A stretch of 40,011 nucleotides of DNA from DASSBG01 sp965651365 (GCA_965651365.1 CBFGSA010000008.1:1-40011); one strand, 5' to 3'; counted from the stretch's first letter, positions 23,226-31,658 are shown. The notes: generated by a model from the letters alone, not told the origin. A program made the numbers and translations.

Positions 23226-24485
23226 ATGCCTGCTCAGGAAATCCGCAATTACACGATGAACTTCGGCCCCCAGCATCCGGCTGCACACGGCGTGCTGCGC
23301 CTGATTCTGGAGATGGACGGCGAGACCGTGGTCAAGGTCGACCCGCACGTGGGTCTGCTGCATCGGGCCACCGAGAAACTGGCCGAATCCAAGCCGTTCA
23401 ATCATTCAATCGGTTACATGGACCGGCTCGACTACGTGTCCATGATGTGCAACGAGCACGCCTATGTACGCGCCATCGAAGCGCTGCTGGGCATCGAGGC
23501 ACCGGTGCGGGCGCAGTACATCCGTACCCTGTTCGACGAAATCACCCGCATCCTCAATCACCTGATGTGGATCGGTTCCAATGCGCTCGACCTGGGCGCG
23601 ATGGCCGTGTTCCTGTACTCGTTCCGCGAGCGTGAGGAGCTGATGGATGCCTACGAGGCGGTGTCCGGCGCGCGCATGCACGCCACCTACTACCGGCCCG
23701 GCGGCGTGTACCGCGACCTGCCGGATTTCATGCCCAAGTACAAGGAGTCGCCCTGGCACAAGGGCGAGGACCTGAAGCGTCTCAACGAGTGGCGCGAGGG
23801 CTCGCTGCTGGATTTCATCGAGGCCTTTGCCGATGATTTCCCGAGGCGCGTCGACGAATACGAGGAGCTGCTGACCAGCAACCGCATCTGGAAGCAGCGC
23901 ACCGTCGACATCGGCATCGTCAGCCCGGAGCAGGCGCGCGCCTGGGGCATGAGCGGGCCGATGCTGCGCGGCTCGGGGGTCGAGTGGGATCTGCGCAAGA
24001 AGCAGCCCTACGCGATGTACTCCGAGGTCGATTTCGACATTCCCGTTGGCGTCAACGGCGACTGCTACGACCGTTATCTGGTGCGCGTGGCCGAAATGCG
24101 CCAGAGCGCACGCATCATCAAGCAGTGCGTGGCCTGGCTGCGCGCCAATCCGGGTCCGGTAATCCTCGACAACTACAAGGTCGCGCCGCCCAGGCGCGCG
24201 CACATGAAGGAGTCGATGGAGGCCATGATCCACTGGTTCAAGCTGTTCACCGAAGGCTATGGCGTACCCGAGGGCGAGACCTATCAGGCGGTCGAGGCGC
24301 CCAAGGGCGAGTTCGGCTGCTATCTGATTTCCGATGGCGCCAACAAGCCCTTCCGGGTCAAACTGCGTGCCCCGAGCTTTGCCCACCTGTCCTCGATGGA
24401 CGCCATCATCAAGGGCCACATGCTGCCGGACGTCGTGGCCATGATCGGCACCTACGATCTGGTGTTCGGCGAGGTGGATCGATGA
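23226..24485 (+). CDS. nuoD: NADH-quinone oxidoreductase subunit D
   Basis: Forms the quinone-reduction pocket with NuoB. 419 residues with NFGPQHPAAHGVLR (the quinone-headgroup His), HVGLLHRATEKL, MCNEHAY, RPGGVYRDLP and the C-terminal DLVFGEVDR. ATG 23226 follows AAGGGAAG and matches the family start; the longer frame from 23154 is inside nuoC. Its TGA is part of ATGA 24482-24485, which opens a 52-codon frame reaching nuoE through a repeat insert. Confidence 0.97.
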   Translation: MPAQEIRNYTMNFGPQHPAAHGVLRLILEMDGETVVKVDPHVGLLHRATEKLAESKPFNHSIGYMDRLDYVSMMCNEHAYVRAIEALLGIEAPVRAQYIRTLFDEITRILNHLMWIGSNALDLGAMAVFLYSFREREELMDAYEAVSGARMHATYYRPGGVYRDLPDFMPKYKESPWHKGEDLKRLNEWREGSLLDFIEAFADDFPRRVDEYEELLTSNRIWKQRTVDIGIVSPEQARAWGMSGPMLRGSGVEWDLRKKQPYAMYSEVDFDIPVGVNGDCYDRYLVRVAEMRQSARIIKQCVAWLRANPGPVILDNYKVAPPRRAHMKESMEAMIHWFKLFTEGYGVPEGETYQAVEAPKGEFGCYLISDGANKPFRVKLRAPSFAHLSSMDAIIKGHMLPDVVAMIGTYDLVFGEVDR

Positions 24486-24640
24486 TGGAGCCGAGAATCG
24501 GGAATCGGGAATCGGGAATCGAAGACGCGGCCCGCAACAATGCAGCGTGCGTGAACCGATGGGTTCCCTTGATGCCTCACAAAGCATGCTTTTGGCCATT
24601 CCCCATTCCCCATTCCCCATTCCCGGCATTTGACGCATGA
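24482..24640 (+). other. 52-codon bridging ORF between nuoD and nuoE
   Basis: The ATG overlaps the nuoD stop (ATGA 24482-24485) and the TGA overlaps the nuoE start (ATGA 24637-24640). The frame is open throughout, although most of it is heptamer repeat. The peptide starts MMEPRIGNRESG and ends in a Pro/Phe-rich tail (PFPIPHSPFPAF) made by the CCATTCC units. It has no resemblance to a known protein. It may only serve to carry terminating ribosomes from nuoD to nuoE. Confidence 0.4.
24495..24623. repeat. Inverted pair of 7-nt tandem arrays in the nuoD-nuoE gap
   Basis: Left array: GAATCGG repeated 3.9 times (24495-24521). Right array: CCATTCC repeated four times (24596-24623). The right unit read on the other strand is GGAATGG, so the two arrays face each other and differ by one base per unit (GGGAATC versus GGGAATG). 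The 74-nt centre contains a small hairpin GAACC (24553-24557) / GGTTC (24562-24566). From memory, similar heptamer arrays occur in Xanthomonadaceae intergenic DNA. Confidence 0.85.
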
Positions 24641-25164
24641 AGGCGACAAACAACTACAACGAAGTCAAGAACGTCGATCCCGCCGAAGTCCTCAGCGATG
24701 CCACGCGGGCGCATATCGACCACTGGCTGGCCAAGTTTCCGGCCGACCGGCGGCGCTCGGCGCTGATCCAGGCACTGTTTGCGGCGCAGGAGCAGAACGG
24801 CGGCCATCTCGACGACCGGCTGATCCAGGCTGTGGCGTATTACATCGACGTGCCGCCGGTGTGGGCGTACGAAGTGGCCACCTTTTACTCGATGCTGGAA
24901 ACGCGCCCGGTGGGACGCCACAACGTGGCCATCTGCACCAATATTTCGTGCTGGCTGAACGGTTCGCAGGAAATTGTCGAGCACTGCCAGAACAAACTGG
25001 GCGTGAAGCTCGGGGAAACCACGGCCGACGGCCGCGTCTACCTCAAGCGCGAGGAAGAATGCCTGGCCGCCTGCTGCGGCGCACCGATGATGGTGGTCGA
25101 CGGCCACTACCACGAAAACCTGACCACCGAGAAGGTCGACAAGCTGCTCGATGACTTGAAGTAG
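24637..25164 (+). CDS. nuoE: NADH-quinone oxidoreductase subunit E
   Basis: Thioredoxin-fold subunit holding the [2Fe-2S] cluster N1a in the NADH-dehydrogenase module. 175 residues with the cluster ligands in CTNISC and CLAACCGAPMM, and the upstream VWAYEVATFYSML. The start MKATNNYNE at 24637 lies in ATGA shared with the frame coming from nuoD; no ribosome site is seen in the CCATTCC array just before it, which supports coupling. It ends with TAG, followed by a 149-nt gap with a duplicated hairpin. Confidence 0.95.
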   Translation: MKATNNYNEVKNVDPAEVLSDATRAHIDHWLAKFPADRRRSALIQALFAAQEQNGGHLDDRLIQAVAYYIDVPPVWAYEVATFYSMLETRPVGRHNVAICTNISCWLNGSQEIVEHCQNKLGVKLGETTADGRVYLKREEECLAACCGAPMMVVDGHYHENLTTEKVDKLLDDLK

Positions 25165-25179
25165 CCGCGCAAAATTTGA

Positions 25180-25273
25180 AAGTGCGGTCATGGATGGCCG
25201 CTTTTGATCCACGCGTTCACGGACGAATGCAATGAATAAAGCAAGTGTGGCCATGGATGGCCGCATTTGACCT
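25180..25273. repeat. Duplicated hairpin element in the nuoE-nuoF gap
   Basis: Two 31-nt copies, 25180-25210 and 25243-25273, offset by 63 nt, share the core AAGTGYGGYCATGGATGGCC. Each core folds as GCGGTCA/TGGCCGC (or GTGGCCA/TGGCCGC) around loop TGGA. The differences between copies (C/T) keep the pairing. Copy 1 is followed by TTTT, so it might act as a weak terminator or pause site. No frame links nuoE to nuoF here. Confidence 0.75.
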
Positions 25274-25313
25274 TCGCGAGCATGGAAGTTCGCAATCAAC
25301 CAAGTAACCAACC

Positions 25314-26624
25314 ATGCCATACGGTCCCGAACCCAAAAAACACCAGGCGGTCTACACCACGTTGCACTATGACAAGCCGTGGTCGCTGGACAGCTACCGC
25401 AAGACCGGTGGCTGGCAGGCGTGGGAGAAGATCCTGGCCGAAAAGCCCGATCCGTCCGAGATCATCGAGACGGTCAAGGCCAGCAGCCTGCGCGGCCGCG
25501 GAGGTGCGGGTTTTCCGACTGGCCTGAAATGGTCGTTCATGCCCAAGGGCGACATGCAGAAATACATCCTGTGCAATTCCGACGAATCGGAGCCGGGCAC
25601 CTGCAAGGATCGCGACATCCTGCGCTTCAACCCGCATGCCGTGCTCGAAGGCATGGCGATCGCCTGCTACGCGACCGGTTCGACCGTGGCCTACAACTAC
25701 CTGCGCGGCGAGTTCCATCACGAACCGTTCGAGCATGTCGAGGAGGCGCTGAAGGAGGTCTACGAGGCCGGCCTGCTGGGCAGGAACATCAAGGGCTCGG
25801 GTATCGACGTGGACATCCACAACGCCCTGGGCGCCGGCGCCTACATCTGCGGCGAGGAAACGGCGATGATGGAATCGCTGGAAGGCAAGAAGGGCATGCC
25901 GCGCTTCAAGCCGCCGTTCCCGGCCAACTTCGGCCTGTACGGCAAGCCGACCACGATCAACAATACCGAGACCTATGCCTCGGTGCCGGCAATCTTGCGC
26001 AACGGCGCCGACTGGTTCCTCAACATCGGCAAGCCCAACAACGGCGGGCCGAAGATCTTTTCCGTTTCCGGTCATGTCAACAAGCCGGGCAACTACGAGA
26101 TCCCGCTGGGCACGCCGTTTGCCGAGCTGCTGGAAATGGCCGGCGGCGTGCGCACGGGGCACAGGCTCAAGGCCGTGATTCCCGGCGGCTCGTCGATGAA
26201 GGTGCTGCCGGCCGATACCATCATGGACTGCACCATGGACTACGATTCGCTGCAGAAGGCCGGCTCCGGTCTTGGCTCCGGTGCCGTGATCGTGATGGAC
26301 GAGACCACCTGCATGGTGCGCGCCTGTGAGCGCATCTCGCAGTTCTACTACGCCGAATCGTGCGGCCAGTGCACGCCCTGTCGTGAAGGCACCGGCTGGA
26401 TGAACCGTGTGCTCAAGCGCATCGTTGCCGGGCAGGGCAACAAGGACGATCTGGCCCGCCTCAAGACCATCGCCGGCAACATCGAAGGCCACACCATCTG
26501 CGCCTTCGGCGAGGCCGCCGCCTGGCCCGTGCAGGCCTTCGTCCACCACTACTGGGACGAGTTCGAGTATTTCATCGAGCATGGGCGCTCGATGGTGGAT
26601 GCGCGCGGGGAGGCAACGGCATGA
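25314..26624 (+). CDS. nuoF: NADH-quinone oxidoreductase subunit F
   Basis: Binds NADH and FMN and holds [4Fe-4S] cluster N3. 436 residues with the NADH/FMN glycine-rich loop LRGRGGAGFPTGLKW, CNSDESEPGTCKDRD, GAGAYICGEETAMMESLEG, and the cluster motif ESCGQCTPCREG plus the later Cys in HTICAFGEAAAWP. Standard length. The start MPYGPEPKKHQ is 150 nt after nuoE, across the duplicated hairpin. Its TGA forms ATGA 26621-26624, which opens a frame towards nuoG. Confidence 0.97.
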   Translation: MPYGPEPKKHQAVYTTLHYDKPWSLDSYRKTGGWQAWEKILAEKPDPSEIIETVKASSLRGRGGAGFPTGLKWSFMPKGDMQKYILCNSDESEPGTCKDRDILRFNPHAVLEGMAIACYATGSTVAYNYLRGEFHHEPFEHVEEALKEVYEAGLLGRNIKGSGIDVDIHNALGAGAYICGEETAMMESLEGKKGMPRFKPPFPANFGLYGKPTTINNTETYASVPAILRNGADWFLNIGKPNNGGPKIFSVSGHVNKPGNYEIPLGTPFAELLEMAGGVRTGHRLKAVIPGGSSMKVLPADTIMDCTMDYDSLQKAGSGLGSGAVIVMDETTCMVRACERISQFYYAESCGQCTPCREGTGWMNRVLKRIVAGQGNKDDLARLKTIAGNIEGHTICAFGEAAAWPVQAFVHHYWDEFEYFIEHGRSMVDARGEATA

Positions 26625-26767
26625 CGTGTACTCAAAACAGCAACAACAGTCCGCAAATGAACGCGAATAAACGCAAATATTATTCTTTTTATTTGCGTTC
26701 TTTGCGTTCTTCGCGGACTGGTGCTTTTGATCGGGTTTTCGAAATCCGGATCGGGGTAGTCGCATGA
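26621..26767 (+). other. 48-codon bridging ORF between nuoF and nuoG
   Basis: Opens with ATGA 26621-26624 on the nuoF stop and closes with ATGA 26764-26767 on the nuoG start. It is read straight through an AT-rich palindrome without meeting a stop. The peptide starts MTCTQNSNNS and is basic in the middle (RSLRSSR). It matches no family I know. The AT-rich composition makes an open frame of this length less likely by chance than in the flanking genes. Confidence 0.4.
26648..26719. repeat. 72-bp interrupted palindrome in the nuoF-nuoG gap
   Basis: Three paired blocks: AGTCCGC (26648-26654) with GCGGACT (26713-26719), GAACGC (26659-26664) with GCGTTC (26704-26709), and AACGCAAATA (26670-26679) with TATTTGCGTT (26690-26699), closing on the loop TTATTCTTTT. 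The element is much richer in A+T than its surroundings. The look is that of a dispersed, mobile-type palindromic repeat. I recall similar 'CCGCAAATGAACGCGAATA' sequences in other proteobacterial genomes but cannot check. Confidence 0.85.
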
Positions 26768-29175
26768 ACGCCCAAGTCGACAACAACACCGTCACCATCG
26801 AAATTGACGGCCGCTCGATGCAGGCGCCGAAGGGCTCGATGGTGATCCAGGCGGCGGACAGGGCGGGCATTCCGATTCCGCGTTTCTGCTATCACCCGAA
26901 GCTGGCGATTGCGGCCAACTGCCGCATGTGCCTGGTCGAAGTGGAGCAGAACGGCAAGCCGGTGCCCAAGCCGCTGCCGGCCTGTGCCACGCCGGTGGCC
27001 GACGGCATGAAGGTGCAGACCCGTTCGGAGAAGGCGCTGAAATGGCAGCGCAACGTGATGGAGTTCCTGCTGATCAACCATCCGCTGGACTGCCCGATCT
27101 GCGATCAGGGCGGCGAATGCGAGCTGCAGGATCTGGCCCTGGGCTACGGTCGCGGCGTATCGCGATTCACCGAGCGCAAGCGCGGCGTGGCCGACGAAAA
27201 TGTCGGGCCGCTGATTGCGACCTACATGACCCGCTGCATTCACTGCACGCGCTGCATCCGGGTGCTCAACGAGATCGGTGGTACCAACGAATTCGGTGGC
27301 ATGAGCCGCGGCGAGCATCTGGAGATCGGCACCTACATCGGCCGCTCCGTCGAGAGCGAGCTGGGCGGCAACATCATCGACGTGTGCCCGGTTGGTGCGC
27401 TGACCGACAAGGTGTTCCAGTTCAAGGCACGGCCCTGGGAGCTGGTGGCACACAAGGCCATCGCCGGCCACGATGCGCTGGGTTCCAATATCTGGCTGCA
27501 TGTGCGCCACGGCAAGATCCTGCGCGCGGTGCCACGCGACAACGAAGCCGTCAACGAATGCTGGCTGTCCGATCGCGATCGCTACAGTCACCAGGGCCTG
27601 TATCACGACGAGCGCGTTGCGGCACCGATGCTGCGTGACGGTGACGACTGGAAAATCGTGTCCTGGGACGAGGCGCTGGACGCCGTGGCCGCCAGCCTCA
27701 AGGGTGTCGCTGGCGAGGACACCGGCATTCTGGTGCAGCCGGCCACCTCTTGCGAGGAAGGCTTGCTGTTGAAGCGCCTGGCTGACGGTCTGGGCTGTGC
27801 GAATCTCGATCATCGTCTGCGCGCACTGGACCCGGCGGCCGCCGTGGCCCGGCCATTCGAAATGACGGTTGGGGACATCAAGCACGCCGATGCCGTTCTC
27901 CTGGCAGGTTCCTACCTGCGGCACGAGTTGCCGCTGGTCAATCATCGGGTACGCGACAGCGTACTGGCCGGTGGCAAGGTGTACGTGCTCAATTCGCTGG
28001 CCCAGGATTTCAATTATCCGCTGGCTGGCAGTTTCATTGCGCCGCCACAGGCGCTGCTGGACGAGTTCCTGCGTCTGGCCGCGGCGGCCCGCGACGAGGC
28101 TGACGCCGGGCTCGATGTGGATGCCACGCTTGCCAGCGAGCTGGACAAGGCGGAAGTCAATGACGCCGCGCGCGCCGCGGTCAAGGCGCTCAAGGCTGGC
28201 CAGCGTTCGTTGGTGGTATTTGGCCACCAGGCTGCGATGCACCCGCAGGCGGCCTGGCTGCGTGCCGCGGCCCGCCTGATTGCCACAGCCACCGGCAGCG
28301 CCTTCAACGAGGTGCCGCTGGGTGCCAATGCGATGGGTCTGGCGCGTGTCGGCGTGCTGCCGGGCAAAGAGGGTCTGGACGCACGCGCCATGCAGGTGCA
28401 GCCGCGCAAGGCAGCGATTCTCTACGGTGCCGAGCCGCCGCACGACTTTGCCGACGGCAACCTGATTGGTGACGCGCTGGACAAGGCCGACTTCGTGCTG
28501 GCCTGTGCCACGCACGCAGGCAGCGAACTGAAGCAGACGGCCAACGTGATTTTGCCGATTGCGCCCTTGCCGATGACCACCGCCACCCTGGTCAATGTCG
28601 ATGGCACCGTGCAGCGCAGCGAGGCCGCCGTGCCGCCGGTAGCCGAAACGCATTCCGAATACCGCGCCCTGGACGGCAAGGTGCCGCAGCCGGTGCTGCC
28701 GGCGCATGGCGAGGTGCTCGAGGGCTGGCGCGTGCTGCGCGCGCTGGGCCGCAAGCTGGGCCTGGACGGTTTCGACTTTGCCGAGCTGTCCGATCTGGAC
28801 CAACCGCTGCAACAGGCGCTGGAGAATGACGTGCCGTCGCCGGCCACGAATCCGGGCGAGCGCCCGATGCTGCCCTCCACCGGCCTGACTCGCGTGGACA
28901 CCATCCCGATCTATCGCGGCGATGCAGTGCTGCGCCGCGCCAGGGCACTCAACGAGCATCCCTTGACGCGCCCGCCCGAGGCGGTGATGGCGCCAGCCGA
29001 TGCCCGGGCCATGCAGCTGGCCGATGGTGACCGGGTGCGCATCACCGGCAGCGTGGTGCTGCCGCTGCGCGTCGATGCACGCGTTCCGGTCGGCGCAGTG
29101 TGGATCCAGTCCACCTGGCCGGCGACCTCGAAACTGGTGCCCACGGGCGCCACGCTGTCGGTGGACAAGGCATGA
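26764..29175 (+). CDS. nuoG: NADH-quinone oxidoreductase subunit G
   Basis: Large iron-sulfur subunit of the NADH module. 803 residues: an N-terminal [2Fe-2S] ferredoxin domain (RFCYHPKLAIAANCRMCLVE), the N5 region with CPICDQGGECELQD, the two-CxxC [4Fe-4S] stretch TRCIHCTRCIRV, then a molybdopterin-oxidoreductase-like domain without a cofactor role. An N7-type Cys motif (CxxC-x3-C in the second half, as in E. coli) is not evident. ATG 26764 is joined by ATGA to the bridging frame from nuoF, and the stop overlaps nuoH by ATGA. Confidence 0.96.
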   Translation: MNAQVDNNTVTIEIDGRSMQAPKGSMVIQAADRAGIPIPRFCYHPKLAIAANCRMCLVEVEQNGKPVPKPLPACATPVADGMKVQTRSEKALKWQRNVMEFLLINHPLDCPICDQGGECELQDLALGYGRGVSRFTERKRGVADENVGPLIATYMTRCIHCTRCIRVLNEIGGTNEFGGMSRGEHLEIGTYIGRSVESELGGNIIDVCPVGALTDKVFQFKARPWELVAHKAIAGHDALGSNIWLHVRHGKILRAVPRDNEAVNECWLSDRDRYSHQGLYHDERVAAPMLRDGDDWKIVSWDEALDAVAASLKGVAGEDTGILVQPATSCEEGLLLKRLADGLGCANLDHRLRALDPAAAVARPFEMTVGDIKHADAVLLAGSYLRHELPLVNHRVRDSVLAGGKVYVLNSLAQDFNYPLAGSFIAPPQALLDEFLRLAAAARDEADAGLDVDATLASELDKAEVNDAARAAVKALKAGQRSLVVFGHQAAMHPQAAWLRAAARLIATATGSAFNEVPLGANAMGLARVGVLPGKEGLDARAMQVQPRKAAILYGAEPPHDFADGNLIGDALDKADFVLACATHAGSELKQTANVILPIAPLPMTTATLVNVDGTVQRSEAAVPPVAETHSEYRALDGKVPQPVLPAHGEVLEGWRVLRALGRKLGLDGFDFAELSDLDQPLQQALENDVPSPATNPGERPMLPSTGLTRVDTIPIYRGDAVLRRARALNEHPLTRPPEAVMAPADARAMQLADGDRVRITGSVVLPLRVDARVPVGAVWIQSTWPATSKLVPTGATLSVDKA

Positions 29176-30206
29176 CGGACATGACCCTGCAAGCGGAAGT
29201 CTGGCTGGTCGTCTGGACCCTGATCAAGATCCTGGCCATTGCCGTGCCGGTGATTCTGGCCGTGGCGATGTTCGTCTACTGGGAGCGCAAGGTCATCGGC
29301 TGGATGCACGTGCGCATGGGGCCGAACCAGATCGGCCCGCTGGGCCTGCTGCAGGCTTTCGCCGACGTGGTGAAGCTCCTGGTCAAGGAGATCGTCATTC
29401 CGGCCAACGCCAACCGCTTTCTGTTCTTCCTGGCACCGCTGCTGGCCGTGGTGCCGGCGCTGGTCGCCTGGGCGGTGATCCCGTTTGACCAGGGTCTGGT
29501 GTTGTCCAACATCAATGCAGGCATTCTGTTCCTGCTGGCGATGACTTCGATGGGCGTGTACGGCATCATCCTGGCCGGCTGGTCGTCCAATTCGCGCTAC
29601 GCACTGCTGGGTGCGATGCGCTCGGCAGCCCAGGTGATCTCCTACGAGATCGCCATGGGCATGGCGCTGATCTGCGTTCTGGTGCTGGCCGGCAGCCTCA
29701 ACCTGACCGACATCGTTCATGCCCAGGCCGGCAGCAAGGGCCTGTTCGACTGGTTCTGGCTGCCGCTGCTGCCGATGTTCGTGATCTACGCGGTCTCGAC
29801 CGTGGCCGAGACCAACCGTCTGCCGTTCGACATGGCCGAGGGTGAATCGGAAATCGTGGCCGGCTTCCACGTCGAGTATTCGGGCTCGGCCTTCGCGATC
29901 TTCTTCCTGGCCGAATACGCCAACATGATCCTGCTCAGCTTCCTCGCCTCGGTGCTGTTCCTGGGCGGTTGGCTGAGCCCGTTTCCGGCTTCCTGGGCCT
30001 TCGTTGGCGCCGCCGGCTGGTGGTGGCTGTTTCTGAAGGCTTTCCTTTTCTCGTTCCTCTTCCTGTGGTTCCGCGCCACCTTCCCGCGCTATCGCTACGA
30101 CCAGATCATGCGCCTGGGCTGGAAGGTGTTCATCCCGATCACCATCGTCTGGGTGCTGGTGGCCGGCTGCATGAAGTACTTCGGCTGGGTAACGCCAGGA
30201 GCCTGA
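29172..30206 (+). CDS. nuoH: NADH-quinone oxidoreductase subunit H
   Basis: Membrane subunit forming the quinone chamber entrance. 344 residues with about eight transmembrane helices. Conserved stretches are YWERKVIGWMHVRMGPNQIGPLGLLQAFADVVKLLVKE, ETNRLPFDMAEGESEIVAGFHVEYSG (acidic quinone-site loop) and FLWFRATFPRYRYDQIMRLGWK. The start at 29172 overlaps nuoG by ATGA; the longer frame from 29100 lies in nuoG. nuoI begins 4 nt after the stop. Confidence 0.97.
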   Translation: MTDMTLQAEVWLVVWTLIKILAIAVPVILAVAMFVYWERKVIGWMHVRMGPNQIGPLGLLQAFADVVKLLVKEIVIPANANRFLFFLAPLLAVVPALVAWAVIPFDQGLVLSNINAGILFLLAMTSMGVYGIILAGWSSNSRYALLGAMRSAAQVISYEIAMGMALICVLVLAGSLNLTDIVHAQAGSKGLFDWFWLPLLPMFVIYAVSTVAETNRLPFDMAEGESEIVAGFHVEYSGSAFAIFFLAEYANMILLSFLASVLFLGGWLSPFPASWAFVGAAGWWWLFLKAFLFSFLFLWFRATFPRYRYDQIMRLGWKVFIPITIVWVLVAGCMKYFGWVTPGA

Positions 30207-30210
30207 TGAC

Positions 30211-30702
30211 ATGAGCAAGGTAGTCAACTATTTCAAGAGCCTGATGCTGGTGGAGCTGTTCCAGGGCATGGGCGTGACCATGCGCTACATGATCAGCCCC
30301 AAGTACACCATGCGCTTCCCGATGGAGTCGATCCCGCGCTCCAACCGCTTCCGCGGCCTGCATGCACTGCGCCGCTACCCCAACGGCGAAGAGCGCTGCA
30401 TCGCGTGCAAGCTGTGCGAGGCCGTGTGCCCGGCGCTGGCCATCACCATCGAGGCCGGCCCGCGCGCGAGCGACGGCACACGCCGCACCACGCGCTACGA
30501 CATCGACCTGTTCAAGTGCATCTACTGCGGCTTCTGCGAGGAGAGCTGCCCGGTGGATTCGATCGTCGAAACCTCGGTGCTGGAATACCACTTCGAAAAT
30601 CGTGGCGAAAACGTGGTGAACAAGCCGCAACTTCTGGCCATTGGCGACCGCTTCGAGGAGCAGATCGCCGAGAACCGCCGCCTGGACGCCCCCTACCGAT
30701 GA
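30211..30702 (+). CDS. nuoI: NADH-quinone oxidoreductase subunit I
   Basis: Carries two [4Fe-4S] clusters (N6a, N6b) that lead electrons to N2. 163 residues with both ferredoxin motifs, CIACKLCEAVCP and CIYCGFCEESCP, separated by about 38 residues, and the N-terminal amphipathic region GMGVTMRYM. Standard length for the family. Its TGA is within ATGA 30699-30702, which opens an 8-codon frame to nuoJ. Confidence 0.97.
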   Translation: MSKVVNYFKSLMLVELFQGMGVTMRYMISPKYTMRFPMESIPRSNRFRGLHALRRYPNGEERCIACKLCEAVCPALAITIEAGPRASDGTRRTTRYDIDLFKCIYCGFCEESCPVDSIVETSVLEYHFENRGENVVNKPQLLAIGDRFEEQIAENRRLDAPYR

Positions 30703-30725
30703 GTACGCCGGAGTCTTCCCGATGA
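30699..30725 (+). other. 8-codon bridging ORF between nuoI and nuoJ
   Basis: ATGA 30699-30702 overlaps the nuoI stop. The frame encodes MSTPESSR and its TGA lies in ATGA 30722-30725, which is the nuoJ start. No repeat is present. This is the same double-ATGA layout as the long repeat-filled junctions, in short form. A frame this short could be chance. Confidence 0.35.
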
Positions 30726-31345
30726 CCTTCGCCCTGCTGTGTTTCTACGTGTTTGCCGGCATCGCGGTGCTGGCCGGCATCGGCGTGATCAGCTCGCGCA
30801 ACCCGGTCTACGCCGTACTGCTGCTGGTGCTGGCCTTCTTTTCCATGGCCTGCACCTGGATTCTGGCCGACGCCGAATTTCTGGGCATCGCCCTGGTACT
30901 GGTGTACGTGGGCGCGGTGATGGTGCTGTTCCTGTTCGTGGTGATGATGCTGGACATCAAGCTCGATGCGATGCGCGAAGGCTTTGCCCGCTATCTGCCG
31001 GTCGGCATTGTGGTCGGTGCCGTGATGTTGGCCGAAATGCTGGCCGTGATCGGCGTCAAGGCGATGCACCAGGCCACCAAGCAGGCCGATCCGGCCGCAC
31101 TCGACAACCTGTCCAATACCGCGTGGATCGGCACCAGCCTGTACACCCATTTCCTGCTGCCGTTCGAGATTGCTGCCGTGATCCTCACCGTCGGCCTGAT
31201 CGCGGCCGTGACCCTGGCCTTTCGTGGAATCCGCCCCGGCACGCGCAAGCAGTATCCGTCCGAGCAGGTGGCGGTGGACAACACCAAGCGCGTGCGACTG
31301 GTGCAGATGAAAGCCGCAACGCGCGGCCAAGGAGCGGACGAATGA
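30722..31345 (+). CDS. nuoJ: NADH-quinone oxidoreductase subunit J
   Basis: Membrane-arm subunit with a pi-bulge helix involved in coupling. 207 residues, five predicted transmembrane segments, with the conserved YVGAVMVLFLFVVMMLD and NPVYAVLLLVLAFF stretches. ATG 30722 begins MTFALLCFYVFAG, as in the family; the longer frame from 30641 is in nuoI. It overlaps nuoK by ATGA. The C-terminus is a polar tail of about 35 residues. Confidence 0.95.
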   Translation: MTFALLCFYVFAGIAVLAGIGVISSRNPVYAVLLLVLAFFSMACTWILADAEFLGIALVLVYVGAVMVLFLFVVMMLDIKLDAMREGFARYLPVGIVVGAVMLAEMLAVIGVKAMHQATKQADPAALDNLSNTAWIGTSLYTHFLLPFEIAAVILTVGLIAAVTLAFRGIRPGTRKQYPSEQVAVDNTKRVRLVQMKAATRGQGADE

Positions 31346-31647
31346 TCACTCTGGCGCACTACATCGTCCTCGGCGCGGTGCTGTTCTCGCTGGCCGTGGT
31401 CGGCATCTTCATCAACCGCAAGAACATGATCGTGCTCCTGATGTGCATCGAGTTGATGCTGCTGGCGGTCAACACCAACTTCATTGCCTTCTCGCGCTTC
31501 ATCGGCGATCCGGCCGGGCAGGTGTTCGTGTTCTTCATTCTCACCGTGGCGGCGGCCGAGGCGGCCATTGGTCTGGCCATTCTCACCTTGCTGTTCCGCA
31601 ACCGCCGCACCATCAACGTCGGCGAAATCGACTCGATGAAGGGATGA
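31342..31647 (+). CDS. nuoK: NADH-quinone oxidoreductase subunit K
   Basis: Smallest Mrp-related membrane subunit. 101 residues with three transmembrane helices and the two conserved Glu residues, in LLMCIELMLLAVN and VAAAEAAIGLAI, that belong to the central proton axis. Family-standard length (E. coli 100). The start overlaps nuoJ by ATGA. Its stop lies in ATGA 31644-31647, which opens a 4-codon frame ending on the nuoL start. Confidence 0.97.
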   Translation: MITLAHYIVLGAVLFSLAVVGIFINRKNMIVLLMCIELMLLAVNTNFIAFSRFIGDPAGQVFVFFILTVAAAEAAIGLAILTLLFRNRRTINVGEIDSMKG

Positions 31648-31658
31648 CGACACGATGA
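31644..31658 (+). other. 4-codon bridging ORF between nuoK and nuoL
   Basis: ATGA 31644-31647 (nuoK stop) opens MTTR, whose TGA is in ATGA 31655-31658 (nuoL start). The 11-nt offset keeps the frame. It is the shortest member of the double-ATGA series in this operon and on its own would be unremarkable. Confidence 0.3.

Noticed and set aside
24495..24623. Possible CRISPR-like array
   Set aside because: Units are 7 nt with no spacers and no cas genes nearby; these are simple tandem repeats.
25180..25273. Two hairpin copies as a CRISPR remnant
   Set aside because: Only two copies, no cas genes, and the internal palindrome with compensating changes fits an RNA hairpin repeat better.
26689..28959. 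756-codon antisense frame opposite nuoG
   Set aside because: It mirrors the codon pattern of nuoG on the other strand, has a His/Gln/Arg-rich composition without any motif, and is typical of high-GC shadow frames.
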